Assembly (NCBI RefSeq): GCF_000281715.2
Contig: NZ_CP124576.1
Coordinates: 2,983,501-3,047,500 of the forward strand
DNA: 64,000 nucleotides
Source: Sphingobium sp. AP49
Lineage (GTDB): Bacteria; Pseudomonadota; Alphaproteobacteria; Sphingomonadales; Sphingomonadaceae
Direction: 5' to 3'
Shown: positions 50,176 through 58,381 of the stretch, in pieces
How the letters are laid out: the number at the start of each line of letters is the position of its first letter
Numbering within the stretch: the stretch's first letter is position 1
Program-made: the position numbers and the translations under genes
The notes under the pieces: generated by a model
What the model saw: the letters and a program-made list of their open reading frames with translations, nothing else
Told to the model about the DNA's origin: nothing
Databases searched by the model: none

Positions 50176-51177
50176 ATGAGCACCTTCATGCCAGTTGCAC
50201 GCATTCTGTTCAAGCGGCTGACGCTCGACACAGATCGCTTGCAGGCACGCCTTGCCCGCAATCCACGCGAGGCGGCTCATGCTATCGGGGACGCCGCCAA
50301 GCGCAGTTCCGTCGCCGCCCAGCTCGTGCTTGGTCAGATCCTGCTCGATGGACGCGGTACTCCCCGCAACCCGGAGGCCGCGCTGACATGGTTCGCACGC
50401 GCCGCCCACAGCGGCAATGCCGAAGCCCGCAACATGGTTGGGCGCTGCCATGAGAAGGGTTGGGGCGTGCCCCAGAATTATGTCGAAGCCGCCCGCCATT
50501 TCGAGAAAGCGACTCAGCTCGGCCATGTTTGGGCTAAGGTCAACCTTGCCCAAATCCTGATGCGGCTCGGCGATCCAGCGGACCGGCCTCGGGCCTTCAA
50601 CCTTCTCCGCGAGGCTGCCCACGCTGGCAATCTCAAGGCGATCAATTCGGTCGCACGCTTTCTGGAGGAAGGCTGGGTCGGTCCCGCCGATCCGGCCGGT
50701 GCCGCGCGGTTATACCGGATCGCCGCCGCGAAAGGCGACCATTGGGCACAATTCAACCTCGCGACCCTGCTGATGCGGGCTGACGAGCGCGAGCGAGCCA
50801 TCATCCTGTTCACCCAAGCGATCCTTGCCAGCGATACTGGGTTCCGTCGCCGGATCGCACCGCTGCTGCTGGAGCATCCCGACCTCGATCTGCGACGGCT
50901 CGGGCTCGATGCGCTCGCGCGCTGTGCCGTTGCTGGCGATGCCGATGACCAATATCGCTACGCAATCGCGCTCAAAGGCGGCGCTGCCGGCGTTCCAGAT
51001 CCCCGCCAGGCCGCCCCGTGGTTCCGCCGGGCAGCCGACCAAGGCCATGCCGAGGCGATTGTCCGCTGCCGCCGGATGGCGGTGATACGCGACACCTTGC
51101 GCCGCCAGATCCGGAGCATTCTGCATCCGGGGGCCAGTCGCATTCCGGCGACGCCCCTCCTCCAGCCTCTGAGGTGA
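50176..51177 (+). CDS. Sel1-repeat protein of siderophore-uptake operon
   Basis: A 333-residue protein built of Sel1-like helical repeats, for example AQLVLGQILLDGRGTPRNPEAALTWFARAAHSGNAEARNMVGRCHEKGWGV split over several 36-residue units, and a last one, YRYAIALKGGAAGVPDPRQAAPWFRRAADQGHAEAI. Such repeats mediate protein contacts. No signal peptide is visible. In sphingomonads genes like this often precede a TonB-dependent catecholate receptor, as here: the receptor starts 8 bp downstream. Role within iron uptake is unknown. ATG at 50176 gives MSTFMPVARILF. Confidence 0.8.
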   Translation: MSTFMPVARILFKRLTLDTDRLQARLARNPREAAHAIGDAAKRSSVAAQLVLGQILLDGRGTPRNPEAALTWFARAAHSGNAEARNMVGRCHEKGWGVPQNYVEAARHFEKATQLGHVWAKVNLAQILMRLGDPADRPRAFNLLREAAHAGNLKAINSVARFLEEGWVGPADPAGAARLYRIAAAKGDHWAQFNLATLLMRADERERAIILFTQAILASDTGFRRRIAPLLLEHPDLDLRRLGLDALARCAVAGDADDQYRYAIALKGGAAGVPDPRQAAPWFRRAADQGHAEAIVRCRRMAVIRDTLRRQIRSILHPGASRIPATPLLQPLR

Positions 51178-51185
51178 ATCGACCA

Positions 51186-53528
51186 ATGACGACCCAAGCT
51201 CCATCCCGCGCCCCTGCTGGCCCTCTCCGTCCGGTCATAGCGGCATCCAGCCTGTCGGCGAGCCTCGCCACCGGCCTGATGCTGCTCGGGGCGGGTAAGG
51301 CGGAGGCGCAGGAGACGCCCCAACCCAAATCGGCCGACGAGCCGATCCAGCTCGGTCCCGTGAGGGTCAACGCGGATGACGAGGGCGACGCCGGGCCGAA
51401 TGTGCTGAGCCACCGAACGCAAATTGACCGCCTGCCGGACGACATCCAGGGCACGCCGCAGACGATCACCGTGATCCCTCAGGTTATCATCCAGCAGCAG
51501 CAGGCCACGACGCTCGATCAGGTGCTCAAATATGTGCCCGGCGTCACGGTGGCGACCGGCGAAGGGGGCGGCGGCATGAACGGCGACGCCTTTCGCATCC
51601 GCGGCTTCGATGCCAAGGGCGACATCTATATCGATGGCCTGAGGGATTTCGGCGCCTATGTGCGCGACGATTTCGCGACCGAAAATGTCCAGGTGTTCAA
51701 AGGCTCATCCTCGGAAGCTTTCGGCAATGGCACTACCGGCGGCGCGATCAACCTGCAGAGCAAGGTTGCGCATCTCGGCGACAGCTATGGCGTGCAGGTG
51801 ACGGCGGGCAGTGGGCCGCAGGGGCGCATGGTCGCCGATGTGAACAAACAGCTGAATGCCACGACGGCGCTGCGCGTCGTTGGCATGTGGCATGACCAGG
51901 ACATCGTCGACCGCGATCATGTCTATTCGAAGCGTTGGGGCGTGCTGGGATCGCTCGGCCTGGGCCTCGGCACCGATCAGACGCTGACGATCACCTACAT
52001 GCACCAGCACGGCAATCGCCGACCCGACATGGGCGCACCGATCCCCATGCGATCGGACGGCCAGACATCCTATCCAGTCACCGAATATGGCGCGCCCCGA
52101 TCGAACTTCTACGGCAAGGAAACCGACAAGGACATCACCAACGTCAATATCCTAACGCTACGCTATCACAAGGAGATCGGCGACTGGCTGACGATCTCCA
52201 ACGACACCCGTTATGCGCGCTACACTCGCCGCATGGTGTTCACGCCAACCATGTGCGACGATGGCGTCAATTCCTTTTTCTACGATCCTACCGGCGCCCT
52301 TGGCGGCGCATCCTATCGCTGCGCGAGCGATGCCGTCGCCGGCAATCTGAACACCGCTTATGGTGTCTGGCCGGTGTATGGGGTCACGCAGAAAAGCAAT
52401 GGCGGGGAGAATATTACCACGGCGACCGCGCGCTTCAACACGGGCGCGCTACGGCACGAACTGGTGGCCGGGGTGGACGTCTATTATCAGCACAACATAT
52501 TCGGCAGTCTTGATGGAAACATGGCGCGTGCCGGTGGCACGCTGCTCAATCCGCGCTTCGAAAATCCTGCAGGGTTTGAAATCAGCGGGCCGAGCACCAA
52601 CCGGACGCGCGCCCGGAGCTGGAACATCGGGCTGTTCGCCAGCGATCATGTCTGGCTGACCGATCAACTCTCTATCCTCGCCGGCCTGCGCTGGGACAGC
52701 TACCATGCGAAATCCGCAAGCTGGGACGCGACCACCAACGGTTTCGGCGCGTGGACCGAGAGCACCACCCATTTCCTCAGCCCGAAGGCCTCGCTGATCT
52801 GGGAGCCGACGCCCCATCAGAGCTATTATGTGAGCTACGCTCGCTCGTTCACGCCAGCCGGCGCAAACCCGACTTTTCAGGGCATCGTATCACCAAGTCA
52901 GCCGAACCTGGACCCCGACAAGAACCGCACGTTCGAGATCGGCGGCAAGTGGGGCTTCCTCAATGACCGGCTCGGGGCGACAGCGGCGCTGTTCCGCACC
53001 ATCAAGAACCGTGGAAGCTACAGTGATCCGGTCACCGGCGCCTCGTTCACCGCCGGCGAGAAGGACCGCGTCCAGGGGATCGAGCTGAGCCTTACCGGCG
53101 CCATCACCCCGGCCTGGGACGTTCAGGCGTCCTATACCTATATGGACAGCAAGATCCTCGCCTTCACGCCGACGCTGTTCGATCGCGGCGACGCCACAGG
53201 AAACCGCGTGCCCTATGTCTCGAAACATGGCGTGGCGGTGTGGACCAGCTACGACGTCGCGCCATTGATTCCAGACCTGCCCGGCAAGCTGCTGGTCGGC
53301 GGCGGCATCAACTATCGCAGCCGCTACTTCGCCGATCCATCCATGGCCTATGCCATCCCGGCGGCGACCACATTCGATGGCCTGCTCTCCTATGAGGTCG
53401 ACCGCTACCGGCTTGCCCTTAACGTTACCAACCTCACCAACAAACTCAGCTACAGTTCCGCCTTCTATTTTCGTGCGGAAGTTGCCGCGGGCCGGACCTT
53501 CGCTGTTACCGGCAGCGCGAAATTCTGA
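51186..53528 (+). CDS. TonB-dependent siderophore receptor (Fiu-like)
   Basis: A 780-residue outer membrane receptor with Sec signal ending in AGKAEAQE. The plug domain begins around residue 60: LPDDIQGTPQTITVIPQ, QQQQATTLDQVLKYVPGVTVATGEGGG, FRIRGFDAKGDIYIDGLRD, and VQVFKGSSSEAFGNGTTGGAINL. The barrel continues with repeated aromatic-flanked strands and ends in Phe (VTGSAKF), the outer membrane sorting signal. Resembles Fiu/PiuA catecholate receptors, in agreement with the PiuC-like gene 7 bp downstream. Expected to be iron-repressed. Confidence 0.9.
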   Translation: MTTQAPSRAPAGPLRPVIAASSLSASLATGLMLLGAGKAEAQETPQPKSADEPIQLGPVRVNADDEGDAGPNVLSHRTQIDRLPDDIQGTPQTITVIPQVIIQQQQATTLDQVLKYVPGVTVATGEGGGGMNGDAFRIRGFDAKGDIYIDGLRDFGAYVRDDFATENVQVFKGSSSEAFGNGTTGGAINLQSKVAHLGDSYGVQVTAGSGPQGRMVADVNKQLNATTALRVVGMWHDQDIVDRDHVYSKRWGVLGSLGLGLGTDQTLTITYMHQHGNRRPDMGAPIPMRSDGQTSYPVTEYGAPRSNFYGKETDKDITNVNILTLRYHKEIGDWLTISNDTRYARYTRRMVFTPTMCDDGVNSFFYDPTGALGGASYRCASDAVAGNLNTAYGVWPVYGVTQKSNGGENITTATARFNTGALRHELVAGVDVYYQHNIFGSLDGNMARAGGTLLNPRFENPAGFEISGPSTNRTRARSWNIGLFASDHVWLTDQLSILAGLRWDSYHAKSASWDATTNGFGAWTESTTHFLSPKASLIWEPTPHQSYYVSYARSFTPAGANPTFQGIVSPSQPNLDPDKNRTFEIGGKWGFLNDRLGATAALFRTIKNRGSYSDPVTGASFTAGEKDRVQGIELSLTGAITPAWDVQASYTYMDSKILAFTPTLFDRGDATGNRVPYVSKHGVAVWTSYDVAPLIPDLPGKLLVGGGINYRSRYFADPSMAYAIPAATTFDGLLSYEVDRYRLALNVTNLTNKLSYSSAFYFRAEVAAGRTFAVTGSAKF

Positions 53529-53535
53529 CGCCACC

Positions 53536-54219
53536 ATGCTCGTCGAAATCCCCAACGTGCTCACGGCCGACGAGCTGGCCGAGGTCAAGCGCCTGATCGA
53601 GGCGGCGGAGCTGGTCGATGGTCGGGTGACGGCCGGCGAGCTGGCGGCGCGGGCCAAGCATAATCTCCAACTTCCGCAGGATGCGCCGGAAGCGAGGCAA
53701 GCGGGCGAGATCATCCTGAAGGCGCTGGGTCGAAACGCATTGTTCAACAGCGCGGCTCTCCCGTTTCGTGTGCTACCGCCGCTGTTCAACCGTTACGACG
53801 CCGGCATGCGGTTCGAGACCCATGTTGACGGTGCAGTGCGCGCGGTGCCAGGCGCCGGCATTCGCATGCGGGCCGACGTTTCCTCGACGCTCTTCCTGAG
53901 CGATCCCACGGATTATGACGGCGGCGAACTGGTCGTCGAGCATGGTTATGGAACCAGCGCCATCAAGCTCGCGGCGGGATCGATGATCGTCTACCCGGCC
54001 GGCAGCCTGCACAAGGTTACGCAGATCACGCGCGGCGCGCGCTGGTGCGCCTTTTTCTGGACGCAGTCCATGCTCAAGGATGAAGGCCTGCGGACCCTGC
54101 TGTATGACCTCGACATGGCGATCATCGAGGTTCGTCAGCAGCTTGGCGCCGACACGCGCGGCACGCTCGCCCTCACCGGCGTCTACCATAATCTGCTCCG
54201 CCGCGCGGCAGAGCTATGA
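53536..54219 (+). CDS. piuC: Fe(II)/2-oxoglutarate-type dioxygenase, PiuC/YbiX-like
   Basis: A 227-residue cytoplasmic dioxygenase of the PiuC/YbiX family, whose genes regularly accompany Fiu-type receptors. The facial triad is visible as the HxD in RFETHVDGAVR (around residue 97) and the distal His in AGSLHKVTQITRGARW, with the 2-oxoglutarate Arg in the same segment. It starts with LVEIPNVLTADELAEVKRLI, the usual opening. Length is family-standard. Probably helps process incoming siderophore or an iron-linked metabolite; the reaction is not established. Overlaps tonB by 4 bp. Confidence 0.9.
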   Translation: MLVEIPNVLTADELAEVKRLIEAAELVDGRVTAGELAARAKHNLQLPQDAPEARQAGEIILKALGRNALFNSAALPFRVLPPLFNRYDAGMRFETHVDGAVRAVPGAGIRMRADVSSTLFLSDPTDYDGGELVVEHGYGTSAIKLAAGSMIVYPAGSLHKVTQITRGARWCAFFWTQSMLKDEGLRTLLYDLDMAIIEVRQQLGADTRGTLALTGVYHNLLRRAAEL

Positions 54220-55037
54220 GCTTCGGCCTGGATGCCCGCGATTGCGCTTCCCCGGCAGTCGATATCCGGACGGATCGAGAGGTCGCACCCGTTGCCGGGC
54301 CATTGGATACGCCCGTTCTGCCCGCAAGAAGCCTAAGCTATGCCCCTGATCCTCGGAGCAGGCTCCTGGGGTTTGCGATGACCGGCGCCGTGTATGTAGC
54401 GGCGCTGATCGCTTTCCTATTGTATCGCCCGACCGCCATCGCCGTAATATCCCCCGCCCGGCCACTGGTCGTGACACTTCTGCCGCTCGCGCCACCGTCC
54501 GTCACCGCGCGTGAACGCGAGCCGCTCTCTAGAGCGATGCCGCAGAAAAAAGCCCAGTCCCAGCCTGTTGCCAAGGCTTCGGCTTCGCCTCCGATGGTCC
54601 GATCCCTGCCCGCACCTGTGTCGCCCGCCGCCGCGCCGACTGTATTTTTGCCGGCTCCTCCGATCGCGGATACGCCCTTGGCGCCTCCGCCTTCTCTCGC
54701 ACAGGCGAGGGCCGAGCCGCCAATCTTCAGGGAGGCTGCGGAAAACGGGAAGGACAGCTGGGAGGGTCGTGTCCTCGCCCGCCTCCAGCGTTTCAAGCGA
54801 TACCCGTCGACCGCGCGTGGCCGGCGCGAACAGGGCGTGGTGATGATCTGCTTCCGGCTCGATCGCCAGGGTCGAGCACTGTCTTCTTCGATCGCGCGGA
54901 GTTCGGGCAGTGCGATCCTCGATGCAGAAGCGCTGGCGACACTCGCGCGTGCCGACCCGCTGCCGCCGATCCCGGCGAATCGCCCGGACGAAATCGAGTT
55001 GGTCGTTCCGATCGAGTTCACGTTGCACTCTCGCTAA
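54216..55037 (+). CDS. tonB: Energy transducer TonB
   Basis: A 273-residue TonB. A single membrane anchor (LGFAMTGAVYVAALIAFLLY) begins around residue 50 after an unusually long cytoplasmic lead. It is followed by a Pro/Ala-rich periplasmic spacer and a C-terminal domain, WEGRVLARLQRFKRYPSTARGRREQGVVMICFRLDRQGRAL, with the conserved YP and G-x-V pattern. It energises the receptor encoded two genes upstream; ExbB and ExbD must come from elsewhere. Start overlaps the dioxygenase stop (ATGA). Confidence 0.88.
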   Translation: MSFGLDARDCASPAVDIRTDREVAPVAGPLDTPVLPARSLSYAPDPRSRLLGFAMTGAVYVAALIAFLLYRPTAIAVISPARPLVVTLLPLAPPSVTAREREPLSRAMPQKKAQSQPVAKASASPPMVRSLPAPVSPAAAPTVFLPAPPIADTPLAPPPSLAQARAEPPIFREAAENGKDSWEGRVLARLQRFKRYPSTARGRREQGVVMICFRLDRQGRALSSSIARSSGSAILDAEALATLARADPLPPIPANRPDEIELVVPIEFTLHSR

Positions 55038-55180
55038 CACCGCTGCAGACGGCATTATCGATAGTTTCAGACAATCTATTGCTTTATCCCGCCACCTATG
55101 TGCGAACTGCTCGCAAATAGCTGAACCCGTTGGCACTTTCATTTGGGGACATTGGATCAGGGATTTGAGAGCAGAAGAAG

Positions 55181-56002
55181 ATGGCCGAAGCAGATTCCAA
55201 CGCGGTGTTCGATCCCCATGAAGTGCCGCGTGACGTGTCGGCGGTCGGCATGGAACTCGTCACCGGCGGCTTCGAAAGCCAGCCGCATGCCCATCGCAAG
55301 GCACAACTCATATTGACCGCGCGGGGCATGGTCACGTGCGACGTTGCCAAGGGGCTGTGGATGGTGCCGCCCCAATGTGCACTGTGGATACCTGGCGATA
55401 TGGAGCATAGTGTTCGCGCTGTTGGTGATGTCGAACTCTATGTCCTATTTGTCGATCCGGACATCGCAAAGGGGCTTCCGTCCGAATGCTGCACGATCGC
55501 GATGTCGTCCCTGCTGCGCGAACTGGTGTTCGCAGTCTCGCACCTGCCCGCGCTCTACGATAACGACGGGCCTCCTGGCCGCCTGATCCAGACTATGCTC
55601 GACCAGCTTTCCATCGCGCCTGTCGAGCAACTGCACCTACCGCTGCCAACCGATCCACGCCTGCGCAGGATCGCCGATGAACTGGCCGCCGACCCGTCGG
55701 ATCGCGCCACGATCGGCCAATGGGCGCGACGGGCGGCGATGAGCGAGCGGACATTGTTTCGCTTGATCCTGCGCGAGACGGGAATGAGCTTCGGCCGTTG
55801 GCGGCAACAGTTCCAGATCATGTTGGCGCTCGAGCGTCTCGCCACCGGCGAGGCGGTACAAACCGTCGCCATGGACCTTGGCTATGAGAGCGCCAGCGCC
55901 TTTATCACGATGTTCAAGAAAGCGCTCGGCCAGCCACCGGGCAAATATCTTACATCGCGCCGCGGCCATTCCCCGGCCCTCAGCGGGATGCGCGGCAACT
56001 GA
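55181..56002 (+). CDS. AraC-family transcriptional regulator (NimR-like)
   Basis: A 273-residue regulator with an N-terminal cupin-type domain (SQPHAHRKAQLILTARGMVTCDVAKGLWMVPPQCALWIPGD), which places it with the NimR/YpdC-like AraC group, and a C-terminal double helix-turn-helix (TIGQWARRAAMSERTLFRLILRETGMSFGRWRQQ; VQTVAMDLGYESASAFITMFKKALGQPP). GAAGAAG precedes the ATG. It follows tonB by 143 bp and may act on that operon, on the following membrane gene, or on the efflux operon; the sequence does not decide. Confidence 0.88.
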   Translation: MAEADSNAVFDPHEVPRDVSAVGMELVTGGFESQPHAHRKAQLILTARGMVTCDVAKGLWMVPPQCALWIPGDMEHSVRAVGDVELYVLFVDPDIAKGLPSECCTIAMSSLLRELVFAVSHLPALYDNDGPPGRLIQTMLDQLSIAPVEQLHLPLPTDPRLRRIADELAADPSDRATIGQWARRAAMSERTLFRLILRETGMSFGRWRQQFQIMLALERLATGEAVQTVAMDLGYESASAFITMFKKALGQPPGKYLTSRRGHSPALSGMRGN

Positions 56003-56162
56003 ACCCAACACACTATCGCCTCTGCCCGAAGGTCACTTTTGGCGGTGCCGCGAAACATCTTGGCCGATTGCTGCGATGACAGGGACGCTCTGCATCTCCA
56101 AAATCCGGCGCATCGGGACGACCGGGATGCTGTCGTTCGACACGCATCGGACGGAGCACATC

Positions 56163-56561
56163 ATGATCGAGCACAAACAAACGAAGGTCGCCCTGCTATG
56201 GCTCACAACCGCAGTCGGCGCGGTGATGTTCGTGACCCTGCAATCGTTCGCTTATCTGAACGACTTCATCAGGGGCCATGGGGCGATGCCGGCGGTAACC
56301 TTCGATCAAACGATGCTGTGGGCCGTTTTTATTTTCTACGGAGCTTGGCTCTTGCCTCCGCTACTTGCGCTGGCCGGGAGACGTAGCCTCCATTGGGCTG
56401 GGCTGCTGCTGGGTAGCGCGCTAGCGGCCCTTAACACCTTGGGCGGCATTTTCGATGGTATGCGGGACGGTGGCCCCATAGCCTTCCTCGCAGTGGTGTG
56501 CATCGCGCTGCCCGGGACTTGCGCGGTCACTGCTTCGTGGCATCGGCTGCGCGCCGTTTAG
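56163..56561 (+). CDS. Small four-helix membrane protein, unknown
   Basis: A 132-residue protein with four probable membrane helices: VALLWLTTAVGAVMFVTLQS, MLWAVFIFYGAWLLPPLLALA, LHWAGLLLGSALAALNTLGG and GPIAFLAVVCIALPGTCAVT. No family is recognised. The ATG giving MIEHKQTK is preferred; the frame is open upstream through a region without conservation. It follows the AraC gene by 160 bp in the same direction. Confidence 0.65.
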   Translation: MIEHKQTKVALLWLTTAVGAVMFVTLQSFAYLNDFIRGHGAMPAVTFDQTMLWAVFIFYGAWLLPPLLALAGRRSLHWAGLLLGSALAALNTLGGIFDGMRDGGPIAFLAVVCIALPGTCAVTASWHRLRAV

Positions 56562-56873
56562 GAGTGCCGAGCGACCGGCCGGTCCCCGCATCGGCGGATA
56601 TGTCCCCGAGGGGCACCCGCGAGCACAAGGCTTTTGGGAGGCTGGCGACATGTTGATTAGTCGCGCTCGGTATTGATCGCGCGCGGTGGCGAAGGGCTTC
56701 TTCGAGCCTGGTTAGTGGGCCGACTTTGCAGCAGGAGATCGAATGCACCGCAAGCGTCGGCAGCGAGGCTTCTTTGGCGGGATTGAAGGATAACTTGCCC
56801 GACCCTCGTAATTCATATGCCGCCATCGACCTTATGAGAAGACAACGAACAGTTTTCGATGAGGTCGAAGCCG
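56562..56873. other. Gap without recognised gene
   Basis: A 312-bp stretch between two small genes. Its right half is less GC-rich and contains purine-rich text with several ATG codons, but no frame shows a recognisable protein. It probably holds the promoter for the downstream efflux operon; no clear -35/-10 pair or operator could be picked out. Confidence 0.5.
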
Positions 56874-57296
56874 ATGTTGCTCGAAGATACCGAATTCCCG
56901 ATCGTGCGTATGCACTACAACAGGGTTGGCACCCGGGACGACCCTTCCGGCTTTGCCACTTTCGACCGGCTGCTTAACCGGAACCAGCCGTTTGTCCTCA
57001 TGGGCCTAGGCGGCTCGGACGAGGCGCATGAACACAGCCCCTCCCAGCGCAAGGAAATCGCGCTCTGGATGAAGCGTAACCGGGAGCCCCTGCATCGACT
57101 GGTCAGGGCGATGGTCTATGTCGAACCGCATGCGGCCAAGAGGTTTGTCGCGCGCGCGCAGGCGATCGTGTTCGGCAAGGCATGGGGTTTCCCGATGGTC
57201 GTCAGGTCATCCGAGCAGGAGGCGAGAAATGCCGCTGAGCGGCTGCTCATGGGTGAGGCTGCCGAGACAATCGCGGAAGAGCAGCCCGATGCGTAA
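56874..57296 (+). CDS. Hypothetical protein leading the RND efflux operon
   Basis: A 140-residue soluble protein, MLLEDTEFPIVRMHYNRVG onward. No named domain is recognised. It has a mixed alpha/beta pattern (FVLMGLGGSDEAHEHSPSQRKEIALWMKRNREPLHRLVRAMVYV split by charged loops) and an acidic C-terminal tail. Its 3' end overlaps the adaptor protein gene by 8 bp, so it is very likely co-translated with the efflux pump; an accessory or detoxifying role is only inferred. The start could also be five codons earlier. Confidence 0.65.
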   Translation: MLLEDTEFPIVRMHYNRVGTRDDPSGFATFDRLLNRNQPFVLMGLGGSDEAHEHSPSQRKEIALWMKRNREPLHRLVRAMVYVEPHAAKRFVARAQAIVFGKAWGFPMVVRSSEQEARNAAERLLMGEAAETIAEEQPDA

Positions 57297-58368
57297 GGCG
57301 CTGATCGGGACCGCAGGCGCGCTGGTACTACTCATGGTGGCGCTGGTGGCGTGGCGTACCGTACGCAATTCGGCACCACCCCCGGCCGCCCCGCCGCCGC
57401 TGCCCGTGGCGGCGCAGGGGATCGACTATCGCAGCGTGCCGGATGAACTTCAGGCGGTCGGCTCGCTGCGGGGCGTCCGCGCGGTAACGCTGGCCGCCGA
57501 AACCGCCGGGCGCGTCACTGCGATCCGCTTCGAGGCGGGCAGCCATGTCCAGCAGGGCACACCGATCGTGATGCTGTTCGACGCCCCCGAGCGTGCCGAC
57601 CTTGCAGCCGCCGAGGCAAGGGCGGCGTTCGCGCGCATCCAGCTCCAGCGTTCGAAAGAGCTTTCGCCGTCCGGCGCCGAGCCGCGCGAGCTGCTTCAGC
57701 AACGACAGGCCGAGTATGATCAGGCCCAGGCGGCGGTCCGTCAGATCGAGGCGCGCCTGATCCAGAAAGCGGTGCGCGCACCGTTCGCAGGCGAGACCGG
57801 CATTCGACAGGTCAATCTGGGCCAGTATCTCAATCCCGGCGACGCTATCGCCACGCTGACGGCACTCGACAAGCTTTACGTCGACTTCACCCTGCCGCAG
57901 AGCGATCTGGCGAAACTGAATGTCGGTGCGACGGTGGCCGTCACCAGTGACGCATGGCCCGATCGCCAGTTCAGCGCACATATTACCGCTATCGAGCCTA
58001 TCGTCGGCAGCGACACGCGCAACGTCTCGGTCCAGGCTACGCTCGCCAATCCCGATCACGCGCTGCGGCCGGGCATGTATGTGACGGCACACGTTTTGCT
58101 CCCCAGCCGCACCGCGATCATTGTCCCGGCAACGGCAATCCAGACCTCGGCATCGGGGGGTACGGCGGTGGTCGTTCGCGGCCCCAATGCACGGCGCGAA
58201 GGCAAGGCGCAGTTCGTTCCCGTGCAGCTTGGTCGGCGGATCGGCGACGATGTGATCGTCGAACAGGGCCTGACGCCGGGCGATGTCGTGGTGACGGCGG
58301 GCCAGCTCCGCATCCAGCCAGACGCGACCGTGCGGGTTTCGCCCCCGCCCGCTCCCACTCCGCGCTGA
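57289..58368 (+). CDS. RND efflux periplasmic adaptor protein
   Basis: A 359-residue membrane fusion protein linking RND pump and outer membrane channel. An N-terminal membrane anchor (LIGTAGALVLLMVALVAW) is followed by the barrel-sandwich motif AAETAGRVTAIRFEAGSHVQQG near residue 75, a helical hairpin (AAEARAAFARIQLQRSKEL), and VRAPFAGETGIRQVNLGQYLNPGDAIATL after it; VQATLANPDHALRPGMYVTAHV closes the beta-barrel domain. ATG at 57289 (MRKALIGTA) overlaps the preceding gene by 8 bp. The permease begins 13 bp downstream. Confidence 0.92.
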   Translation: MRKALIGTAGALVLLMVALVAWRTVRNSAPPPAAPPPLPVAAQGIDYRSVPDELQAVGSLRGVRAVTLAAETAGRVTAIRFEAGSHVQQGTPIVMLFDAPERADLAAAEARAAFARIQLQRSKELSPSGAEPRELLQQRQAEYDQAQAAVRQIEARLIQKAVRAPFAGETGIRQVNLGQYLNPGDAIATLTALDKLYVDFTLPQSDLAKLNVGATVAVTSDAWPDRQFSAHITAIEPIVGSDTRNVSVQATLANPDHALRPGMYVTAHVLLPSRTAIIVPATAIQTSASGGTAVVVRGPNARREGKAQFVPVQLGRRIGDDVIVEQGLTPGDVVVTAGQLRIQPDATVRVSPPPAPTPR

Positions 58369-58381
58369 ATCGGATCGCCAG

